Below, piece by piece: positions 34,945-45,254 of a DNA stretch of 64,000 bases (its first letter is position 1; each line of letters opens with the position of its first letter). Origin of the DNA: Corylus avellana (taxonomy: Eukaryota > Streptophyta > Magnoliopsida > Fagales > Betulaceae); NCBI RefSeq assembly GCF_901000735.1, contig NC_081542.1, forward strand, positions 44,866,238-44,930,237. Reading direction: 5' to 3'. The position numbers were made by a program, and so were the translations under genes. The notes beneath the pieces were generated by a model. It was not told the origin of the DNA, ran no database searches, and saw only the letters and a list, made by a program, of their open reading frames with translations.

Positions 34945-35731
34945 ATGGCTCGGTCGTCCATAGAGCCACTGGTGGTCGAGAAAGTGATCGGAGATGTTCT
35001 CGACATGTTCACTCCGGCTGCCAATTTTACAGTCCATTACGCGTCCAGACAGGTCGCTAATGGCTGCGAAATCAAGCCCTCTGCCGCCGTCGATAGGCCC
35101 AGCGTCCAAATTCTTGGTCCTCGAGTCTCAACCACCTTCTATACTCTTGTACGTAGCCTTTCTTTCTTCTAGTTTCTTCACTTTTGCATGTTATATACAT
35201 ATGAAATCTATAATGATTAATGTTTAATAATAGGTTATGGTCGATCCTGATGCTCCTAGCCCAAGTGAACCAACATTGAGAGAGTGGCTCCATTGGTGAT
35301 TTTTCTTTGAACCCTTTCTTTAATAGAGCTAAATATTGCAAGGATATAATTTAAATGTTGCTTAATTCATTCAGGATCGTTGTAGATATCCCAGAAGGGT
35401 CAGATGCCACCAAAGGTTTGCTCAGTACCCCACTAGGTTTTGGATTGTAGGGAAAGATACGTCACACGTGTAATATGATCATATTGTTATGTTTTGGATT
35501 GTAGGGAAAGAGTTGGTAGCGTACATGGGGCCTCGGCCACCGACAGGAATTCATCGGTACATATTTGTGCTGTTAAAGCAGAAGCATGCTGCAATGATGG
35601 TGGGGTGTCGAGCTCCAGACGGGCGTGGGAATTTTAGCACCCGAGAGTTTGCTGCTCAGTACGAGCTTGGCCCTCCGGTTGCGGCGGTGTATTTTAATTC
35701 ACAGAAGGAACCCGCTACTAAAAAACGCTGA
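34945..35731 (+). CDS. MFT: MOTHER OF FT AND TFL1 (MFT)-like PEBP protein
   Basis: Four exons, 34945-35148, 35234-35295, 35375-35415 and 35505-35731, with the 62-nt and 41-nt middle exons and intron phases typical of plant FT/TFL1/MFT genes, encode 177 aa. Family motifs: DPDAPSPSEP (72-81), LREWLHW (83-89) and GIHRYIFVL (117-125). Trp86 stands where FT has its Tyr85 and TFL1 its His88; a Trp there and the C-terminus YFNSQKEPATKKR mark the MFT clade. MFT proteins act in seeds in ABA and gibberellin control of dormancy and germination rather than as strong florigens. Exon 4 includes two changes from usual MFT text (Ala-Ala-Met-Met near 134 and CRAPDGRGNF) but no break. The intron before exon 4 holds a duplicated acceptor, described as a finding. 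Confidence 0.93.
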
Positions 35732-36539
35732 TCATTCTGTTCGGTGTTTCATGTTGTTGTTTGATCATTCTGGTTTGGTTTGTGTAAGTTTCTTATTCGT
35801 ATTGAGTTCTAATTTTTGGGTTGGATTACTATAAAATAGGCTATTATGTTCGAACCTAAATCCTCTCTATTTCATTTGAACGAGATATTATCCAATTAAT
35901 TATAGTGGAGAGGTATTTTTGTCTTTTCTAATTCATTATGTTCTGAGTTCTTATGGTGGTAGCAAATTAACAATTGAATTATCTGAGGCTAAAATGAGCA
36001 TAAGTTTTAGTAATCTTTTGTCGGTTGTGTTTGCAATTTTAAAGTGTTATTTAAAAGTGCACGTTTTGAAATATGATTTTAAAAACGCATTTAAGGAATT
36101 TATAAAATTATAATTTAGTCTTTAAAATTACAATTTAACCTTTAAAATTATGTTTAAAAAACAAGGCGCATCCAAATTTTTTGAAAACATATTTGTAAAC
36201 AGTATATTATTTATAATTTAGTCTTAAAATCACACTTTTAATATAATAAATCATAGCTGCCAAATGCAATCTCGAACATGTTGAAACTTCCTGGTTCCTG
36301 CACTAATGCTCAAGCATTATTCTTTATATTAATTGCGTAGTTGGGCTGAATTCCAAAGCTCATCAAATGGAGTTGGTGTCCAACCTTCGGCTGTGGCCTA
36401 AACTGGCGGAACCAAACTAGATCGGGTCTAAATTTTGGGCTGGGCTGAGGCTGAGCCCCATGAAGTTAGCAACCCTGGATTCGCCTAGAACTTGAAGCAA
36501 TGGGCTCTTTCGTAGCTACCAATTACTAACATAAAACGT
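35732..36539. other. intergenic downstream of the MFT-like gene
   Basis: Holds the 3'UTR and AT-rich DNA with repeated AAAATTATAATTTAGTC/CTTTAAAATTACAATTTAACC phrases at 36100-36250. No gene is recognised; the ORF at 35919-36113 has no family features. Confidence 0.45.
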
Positions 36540-36634
36540 TCCAAAAAGGTAGCTCAATCGACTATGAACTATGCCTCATGTAGTTTACGTTACGAATCAC
36601 ACTCCTCTTGTGAGATATCACAAAAAAAAAAAAA
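36540..36634 (+). mobile_element. tRNA-derived SINE, 95 bp, with 19-bp target duplication
   Basis: AATTACTAACATAAAACGT occurs at 36521-36539 and exactly again at 36635-36653. Between them lie an A box TAGCTCAATCG (fits TRGYNNARNNG), a slightly altered B box GTTACGAATC, the 3' text CTCTTGTGAGATATCAC and a poly(A) tail of about 14. This is the canonical layout of a Pol III SINE moved by LINE machinery. The perfect duplication suggests a fairly recent insertion. Confidence 0.85.
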
Positions 36635-37124
36635 AATTACTAACATAAAACGTGAGGAATTGATTGAAAAAAGAAAACAAGTGATCGGCAACCTTGCAAC
36701 AGCGGTGGTTATTTGTGTTTGTGTGTAAGATTTGAGTCATGTTTGATTGGCAACCTTGCGATAGGGATAATTATTTGTATTTACGTGTTAGATTTGGGTT
36801 GTATTAAGACATGGATATAAGATTATATAAGTTAACCGTAATTATTTGTAGTTTGAAACCGATCAAACCCTTCGATCCTAAACAAAGCCCATTGCTTAAT
36901 TCATTGGTGGTTTGAAAATACTGCTAATAAGATTGGTGAAGCATTGGGCTGGGCTTAAAGTGAGACTGAATTTGCTTGAACGAGTCCAACAGATCCTGCT
37001 CACAACCCAGTTAAAGTCCACTTGCCTAATAGTTGCATGTGGGTCCAAGCCCAGCCTTAAATGACTCTCTATGACTTGTAGTTGTAAGACAAGTATACAA
37101 CCATCCAATTATAGTTTTGTACAC

Positions 37125-37750
37125 CCCGGTTGTCTCCAACACTTTGAAGTCCATCTCTAATGTCATCTGGACGCATCTCCAACCTTGGAAAGCTTCTTCA
37201 TTTGGTCAATCTAATTGGCTTCCTTCTCCTACAGGTTCTATGAAGATTAACTTTGATGTTGCTACTAATGCTTATTTTTTAGTCACTGCTGCTGTCCTAA
37301 GCAACTCTTTGGGTGATATCATCTCAGCATTCACCAAAAAATTGCTTTACACTGACGTGAATAAGGGAGAATCCATGGCTGCTCTTATAGGGATTGATCT
37401 TGCTATCTTACAACGCTGCAACAATTTGTTGAGTGAGGGTGATTCTTTGGTTTCCATCTTAACTATTAACAATCAGAATCTCTTCACCGAATGGACCATT
37501 GCTACAATTATTACCGACATTCAATTGAAACTTCAGCATTTTCAAGTTTGAAATGCTACAAAAGTTTTTAGAAGTGCAAACTTTTGTGCGCACCATCTCG
37601 CCAAGTGGGCCGCTACCAACCTTGTGTTTGATAGCATTTCCAATTCCTTTTTCATCTTATCTTCGATTAGAATTAATAGTGGGAAAGATCCCATATGTAA
37701 CCCTTCCCTTTTGTTTGTCTTTGCTTAAAAAAAAAAAAAAAAAAAAAAAA
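37125..37750 (+). mobile_element. 5'-truncated LINE (L1-type) 3' end with RNase H remnant
   Basis: TTATAGTTTTGTACAC at 37109-37124 is repeated exactly at 37751-37766, and the segment ends in a 25-bp poly(A) run, so this is a target-primed LINE insertion truncated at its 5' end. One reading frame runs from 37125 to a TAA at about 37724, just before the poly(A), broken once by a TGA at 37549-37551 where a Trp codon is expected. It encodes the RNase H-like C-terminal domain of plant LINE ORF2: INFD (Asp), KGES (Glu), EGDS (Asp), then HHLAKWA where the family normally has an Asp. The open frame from 37117 starts in host DNA and is not a gene. Confidence 0.87.
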
Positions 37751-37766
37751 TTATAGTTTTGTACAC

Positions 37767-39252
37767 AATTGGTTTTCTTTGTAGTACATCTTATCTCCTA
37801 ATTGACTTGTAGTTCTCTAGTACTCTTTTATTTGAACACCATTCAGCACAACACAGTAGTAGTGGAGACGGAAAGGATAATAGGTCTCAATAATTTGCCA
37901 TAAACAGCCCATCGGGTTCCAAATATAACAGATTAGGATGGGCTTTATCGGGTAATACTCAGGTCCAACCTACTAAATTTCAGACCACCCGGTCGAAACA
38001 GGTAAAACTTTCTCGAATTGAATGTTTTAAAGCATGGATTCATATCTTAGAACGAAGTTCAACTTGTGAGTAAACTCGTTGAAGGATTAGCATTTAATAT
38101 TGGGCATTTCCTCCGAATTGAAAAAATTGCCATGTGTTTAACATGTAAGAAACAAGTAATTTTTTAATAGCATGTGAAAAACACTTCATATATATATATA
38201 TTAGAATTAAACATACACACATATATATAATTCTATTAAGCACGTAAAAAAGGTCATGACTTTTTTTATTGATTGTGTTGGAGTTGCTTTAAAGGTCAAT
38301 ATTCTAGGCATGCAAGAGCGGTGTTGCCATCTCTTGCTCCATCCAAAGATGCAAGAGTGGATTCCTCAACTAACCAAGTCTCCCATTGATCGAGTTGCTT
38401 CCCAGGCATACTGGGTTTCTCGCCGTCCAATACAACTGATGACGTTTTAGTTGTATAAGCTTCTGCTCCTAGACATACCCGTATGCATGCATTGTAAGAC
38501 ATTCTTGATGATGGGATCAATTTGCCTACTTAACCATGTTGCGAGTCTAGGATGGCGTATATAACGAAGAAAAGAAAAAAAAAAAATGCAAAATCAGTTT
38601 GTGTTTTCATCCATTTGCAATTAACTCTATGGAGTATAATAATTAGATGAACTGGTATTGCATTTTTCTCAAATAAGAATCAAGAAGTTGCCTTCCACAA
38701 TTATCCTTATTATGTTAAGCGCTAAAACTTGTATGATCACCAGGAGGACAGCCTCTGCTTCTCTTCAACAGTAGGGTTGCCTGGAGGGGTTTTTGTCTGT
38801 CCACCCATGGAGAACCACATCTAAGTTTATCTTCAAAGAGATTCTTCTGGCTCTATGTTATTTAACCCCTCTTCCAGATTTGAACCCATCCCACGATTTT
38901 ATTAAGGGTTTTTACTAGAAGAGAAATTATGGATATGCTAGACCTCCGGCAGCTTCAACCTCAAGCAAATATGAAGCTCTCTCTCTACCTGTTATGTTTT
39001 CCATATTATCTACGACAAACAACACATCACAATTGTAACGCAAACCAGTAAATGGTAATTACAAATTTCAAAAAGGCACCTAAAATTCAAAGAATACCAC
39101 ATTTACAAACATGAAGTGGATACTCCATATTTTTATTTTATTTTGACAAATCTTGCTAATTTTGATGCGCTCGAGGCAAAATCAACCAATTGATACAAAT
39201 GGATGCCGTGGAGATGAACATAGAAGCAGAGGAGGCATAATAGTAGAGGCAC
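37767..39252. other. intergenic between LINE and JmjC gene
   Basis: AT-rich with a (TA)n stretch near 38188-38200. Around 38300-38350 GCAAGAG-type words repeat and could be a small inverted element. The right edge includes the 3'UTR of the minus-strand JmjC gene. No other gene is recognised. Confidence 0.4.
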
Positions 39253-42200
39253 TTACGTGGTGCATGTAAGCTCACGGATTTCTTTGATAGCAGCACTAAT
39301 ACTATGAAGGGCCATTTTCTTCACCTGTTTTCAGAACAAAGTTAAGGCCATTTTTCTATCATTGATCGAGATAAAGGGAAATGTATGAGTAATTTAGATT
39401 CTAAGGAAGTCTACCTCTAGCTTGTCTACTTTTGCTTTATGGTCATCCGGAAGCAGCCGGAATTCATCACTCAACTGGATGCACTCAGCAACATTTTCAG
39501 GGGAGACAAAGTCCAATACCACATGGACGCAAGACTGCAGATGAAAATAAATGTAATATACGAGATTATGGTGGGGCATCATAAATAATCTCTCTTTCTA
39601 AATTCAACCAAGAAACTGAAAAATATTGAAGTTTCAGATCAACTAATCAGTTATCACAATATGCCAAAGGCCTAAAAGTCGAGAATCAAAATCAGAATAA
39701 ACAGACATCATTTATCAATCAGATATTTACTCAAATGTGAGACTATTAATAATGTTTCTTCATTTTAGCAGGTTCCTGTTAAAAATGAAAGAACAAAATA
39801 AGCATACAGAGAAGATTTCATATTTTTGTAGCCGAAAAAATAAGGAAAAAGGAAAAGGAGTGCTAAAATCATCCTGAAGTTTTCCTCAATATTAAAAACT
39901 GATGTAATATCACACACAAGTTTGTCAATTATATGCATAAAAATGGTGATTTATGCTTAGTAAGAAGGTTTCTAGTTATTCAAACCCTAAAGAATGATCA
40001 CAATTCAAAAGATAATTGTAAATAGTAGATTTCAAAATTGTAGAATATCTAACCTTAGGATTCCTTATCTGGTATGGACATCCAGCAGGAATGATGACAG
40101 CTTCCCCAACACGTTGCTCAAAAGTCCATGGTTCAATTTCTGATAGTAGTGAGAGAGGTGGTTTATTCAGCTATTCTTCATTGAAAGAAATGATGAAACC
40201 AAAGGAAATAATACTTACCAAACTCCTCCTTAAGTCTCATTTTATGGGTCGTGTCAAGAAAGACACACTGATCAAGAATTGGATGAACCACCTGCAAAAG
40301 AGCACAAGTGAATGAGCATCAACTCTGATCTGCTAATACAATATTTTTTCTTTTACTGGACTTACATGATTATGAAAGCCATACATATGGCTGAACTCAA
40401 TAGAATGCCTCTGGAGATACTCTATAAGCTTTGGAACATCTTGTCTACGAAAGACATCCCATTGGGCACCAGAGGACTCAGAGAGTACTCTCTTTGCATA
40501 AGAATTGGAGCTTTGAATGTGATCCACAGAATTTCTATGATCTGATGCATGGGAGCTCGGTACAGGTCCATGGCGAGGTAAAGAGGCTTCAGAATCAGAA
40601 TCATATCTCCCATCATGGGACATGTTACTATTTTTAGGACTCCTTGCAGCAGAATAGCAAGATATTCTAGCAACTCTCTTGCGTATGTGCATTTCTTCTC
40701 CTGTCACATTCCGCAATCCTGCATCTTCATTGTTTTCACCATTTAATGATGATTTTCCATTTACTTTATTTGCTGCTGTTTGATCAGTAGTAATCTTGGA
40801 AGACTCACTACTTTGGCATTGAGCCTTGTGCTTTTTCAGTAACTTTCTTATTTTTGTAAGCTGTTCTGTAGAGATAGGGGCATCTGTTGTATGTGCCAAA
40901 ATATTCACCTGGGATAAACAAGTAAATGGCACAGATCACTTACACGCTGGCCTATCTCTATATACCATAATAGATGAAAGAATGACCATCAATGCATATA
41001 TTCAGAAGGTGTGCTAAAAGGGTGCTGAATAAAAATTGAAGGGACAAGAGATGAAGATGCTTCCATTCTAGAATAACACCAGCCGATTGCTAAAGAGTTT
41101 GATGCCTTTGTTTCAAAAGAACACATACTAACAGAAATTTGGATGCTTTTATGAAGGATTGGCTAAGTGGGTTTTAATGAGTACCCTTCTAAGAACTTTA
41201 GGGATTACACATGAATAAAAAATTTAGGGATTCTTGAACAATTGATTACATGTCCTTTAGGATAATGATAATGCCATCACTGAACACTTCATGGCTTGAT
41301 TACATAACGCATTGGGCATGGTTGCATATACATATCGCGGGGAGCATACAGAAGGAATAAGGGAGTTCATAACAAGGAGCATGCATGTTTTAGATGATGC
41401 TTTTTCTCAAAAGGATGAGAATTTTGAACTAAAATACTTTGATCACCATCTACATACCACACATTCATATATTTGCTAAATTGCATCATTCTACCTGATA
41501 TCACCAAAATGTGATTATCAAAAAATTACTTTTTTCTTTTGGGGGAAGGGTCGTAAGTGTTGATTTAGTTATAACAAAGCATTTCTTTTTTCAAATAGGT
41601 AATAGGATGTTTTTGACAAAAAACAAAGTGCTTGAATACGAACTTTAAGAGATATTCAAATTGAAATGGGAGAAAGAACTAGGCATACCACATCATAGGA
41701 GTCATAACATAGTTTTGTCACAGAATCAGCCCATACAAGTTCATCCTTACAGCCGTATGATATATAGACACAAGGACCTAGGTCAGGCTTCGGGATTTCC
41801 TCTGGCAACTTTGCAGCTAAATTTAGAAGACCAGACCTGGGATTCATGTATTCTTGAAGTGGTAGAGAGTGGATTAGTTCAGCATAATGAGCCGGAAACT
41901 GTTCTTGGAACAATTGGGAAGACAGCCAACCCTTCAATTTAAACATCTCATTACACGTATTTGTTTGTGTCCGCCCATTCAGAGAACCCATAAAATACTG
42001 CCTGATACCAATTTCTACCTGACATAGTAGAATCAGGATACGCAAAGCATAAGATTACAAAAACCGTGGATAAGAGTTAAGAGAAATGGACTGTGATATG
42101 ATACTATAATATTAAAGTAATTCAAAACAACACTTTGAACAAGAGTGAACAGAAAATGACTGTTATGAACCTATAACATTAAAATAAATGCAAGAAAGCA

Positions 42201-45200
42201 TATCACATGGTAACTTGGCACATGTTATAGTGGAAATAGACCAACCTCACACCAATCCAAGCAATTGGTAGCTTCAAGTAAATCCTTTTTATTCTCATAT
42301 CTTGCAATGCTCCTCTCAAGATAAGTGCAGAACATGACTACTGGATCCCAACTCAAATTTGGTGTAGTCTGAAGCACACTTCGAACTACTACAGGATGGC
42401 CTTTACCCCAATGCTTCTGAAAGTGTTCAAGCTTATCACCATGAACATCCCAAAGTTTGGGGTAGTACAAATAGTTATCATTTGAATCTTCTCTTATGGC
42501 CGCTTCTTGCAAATGCTCAATTCCATCAGCTTTATGATCCAGGTCAAGGCATAGTGAGCAGCATGAAGATGTATCAAAAACTTCTGGAAACTCATAGCTG
42601 CAAACTATTTCTTCTGCACTTACTTCCAACTCTTTAATCCAACTCAAGGGAAAAACACATCTCAAATCAAGGAGACTATCACCACACCCACCAAATTCCG
42701 AGGGTGGACAATATATCCTGCCAATATCATTACAAGCTTTCCAGTCAGATAGTGATGCAGGTGAGGCAAGGTATGTGCCAGAATTTTTCTTAGGCAACTT
42801 CTTTTGTAAACGTTGCTTGTCACCAGATTTACAAGGTTTCCTCCTATTTGAGTACTTTGAGATAGATGTGTCAGTACTTCCAGGGAAGCTCCCTGGACAA
42901 AAATCCCGACAGCAACTTAAGCAAAGAATATATGAACAATGTGGACAGCTTCTATGGAGATCCACAATTGAAGTTCTGCAGTTATTGCTGTGCCAAGAGT
43001 CATGTCATGCAAAAGACAGGCAACAAAAGACAATTAATTAAATATTATTAATGTCACCAAAAGTTACAAGCAGAACATAACATACCAGCAATGTTTCTCA
43101 TTGCAACCAAATTCAGCCTGCTTGATGTGAACTTCAGATGGTTTCTTCCCTGTTACACAGAGAGACATCAAAAACTCGCCCACTATAAACCACAGGGTGA
43201 TGCACAAACCAACAATAAGAGGAGAATCATCACCACTACCTTTTGTTATTGCCTCTGTTTCAAGTTCCACACTTTGGTCTTGGTTTATTCTCTTTAATAC
43301 AGGAAGAAGCATACAGATCATATAATGGAAACGTAATATTTTTTCAACTTTATTGTTCTCGCCCAAAGAATCCTGAAACAAGGCACATGCATAAATTGAA
43401 GCATCAGATTCAATATTATGTCAAGCGTGCTTAATAGAAATATCATTCAACTTTGATGTCAGACCTTACTTTCACTGTCTTTAGATTGATTAGCCGAACA
43501 GTCCTTACAGGTGCAAGTTCCACGACAGACTGGACAGTCCATCTTAACTTCTTGCGTATCAAAATACCTAAGTGAAATCAAAAGGTTCAATACTCTAAAA
43601 ATAAGTTTAGATAATGGAGCTAAGGAGCAGAAAGATGTTTCACTCTTGTATCAACGAAGAACTATAGTAGTTTGAAAGAAAGCACAGGAGGAACTCCGGT
43701 GCATGGATGGTAAATGAAATTGCCACTCCATTTTGTTATTAGTCTAGGTTATTATGTTCTGTACAACAGATTTTTAGATATTCACTCCTCTTAGCTTAGT
43801 TTTGAATAGGGGGCTGTTCTAAAAAGTTCTTCCTCTTGGCTTATGAGTTGGTATAGGCTGATGTCTCATGCTGCATTCACAAGCGAAAATGCATCATGAC
43901 TTTCCTTGAGAAACAATGTTATGAGAAAATCGTTTCAAGCTTCATAGGGAAAAGAAATAAAAGAGAAGTTTCATCTATAGGAAACAAAATTATCTCACAA
44001 AACCATGTTTGTTAGAACTGTGACATATACCAGTGGATAAGGAAATAGGAGACTGTTTTTTTCAGTGAGTGATAGGATGATGTATTACTCTAGTGGCTAG
44101 CATAAATTCTTTATGCCTTATCATTAGAACATGCTTCTCAATTCTGATCTCAACACTGCACTACTTATTAAACTTTCGTTTTCAACATACACTAGCAAAA
44201 TTGACTTGCTTCTGAAAAGGTATTCAATAAACATGCACATTATTCAACACACAATCATATTGACGGAAGGAGACAGCAATGTAGCAAGAAATTCAACATT
44301 AAAAAAGAGTGAATCGAACAAACCGTTCTTTGACACAATCCGAGCAGAAAAACTCTTTCTGACAACTTGAACACTTGATAAGACTCAAAGAACCACTTCT
44401 TTGACACCAATGGCATCTCTTCCTCCTTCCCCTCCTCAATTTAGTCACATTCCGCCCGCACGGCACAAGCTATATCACACAAGCAATAAATCAAACAGAA
44501 ACAAATCAATCGTTCAATAAAGCGTCAAAACACACAGAACCGCATTTAGCACCTGCATTGTGCCAATTGGTAGTGGCTCGATGTTCTTTGACCGAAAACG
44601 CCGCCGCCTAACCATGCCTGCATCTACCCCGACTTTCACATGGCAATTAGCACCTACATTGCCGAAATTCCGTGGTGAAGGTGACTGTGCCGGTGATATC
44701 GCCATCACACCATTAGGCAACTGTCTCGTCAACTCCTCTTCTTCACTATTCTCCTCCTCCTCCTCTTCCTCCATATCCATCTCATCGTTCCTGGTCTTCC
44801 TTTTCTTCTTCTTCGCTGCCGAAGCCGAATCGCTCGTCTTCTTTTTTGTCTCCTTCTTCTTCTTCTCCAAGTCTCTCGTGAGCACCATTCTGATCAGCTC
44901 CAACTGTAAATTCCCTTTCTTCAGCTTCATCTTCCGCAATGCATCGTCCACCGCTTCCGTGGAAAACCTCGTCGATTTCTTCCGCTTCATCGGCTTCGAC
45001 AACAGATTCTTCTTCGTACCTGCTTTCTGTGCCCTAATTTCGAGCTCCGCCTCTTTGTTCAGCGCTTTCTTGCTCGGCTTCCTCTGGAGTTTCAGCGATT
45101 CCGGGACCTTCTCCTTGAACTGCCGGTGACGGCCCTGGAGATAGTGAATCTCGCAAAGCTTCATGTCGTCCATGACTCTCCGCTTGCACCGCCATTGCCG

Positions 45201-45254
45201 ACCGTCCGTACGGCTGCACCGTAGATGGTCCGGCAGAGCCTCCTCTGCCTCCAT
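39253..45254 (-). CDS. WRC-RING-JmjC protein, JMJ24/JMJ25 (KDM3-type) family, predicted catalytically inactive
   Basis: Twelve exons on the minus strand: 45254-44553, 44469-44324, 43567-43465, 43372-43240, 43149-43086, 42987-42246, 42018-41689, 40908-40366, 40291-40219, 40139-40054, 39534-39415 and 39324-39253. All borders are GT-AG and phases agree, giving 1037 aa. Domains in order: WRC (about 9-45, [20 protein letters not shown]); Lys/Glu-rich nuclear-localisation-like region (75-190); Cys-rich RING-like finger (about 252-310); a second Cys-rich segment (about 395-430); JmjC domain (about 630-985) with [20 protein letters not shown] near its end. In active KDM3 enzymes iron is held by HxD and a later His. 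Here they read C734-Y-D736 and Y968 (in CPYQIRN), so both His ligands are missing. Arabidopsis JMJ24 is likewise reported to lack Fe-binding residues and to act through its RING finger on CMT3 and silent loci. Orthology to JMJ24 is inferred; JMJ25-like is the common automatic name. Confidence 0.92.

Noticed and set aside
37117..37551. 144-aa ORF as a host gene
   Set aside because: Its first codons lie in the target-site duplication and the rest is the RNase H tail of a truncated LINE.
44560..45129. 189-aa plus-strand ORF rich in Ser and Phe
   Set aside because: It is the antisense shadow of the Lys/Glu-rich first exon of the JmjC gene.
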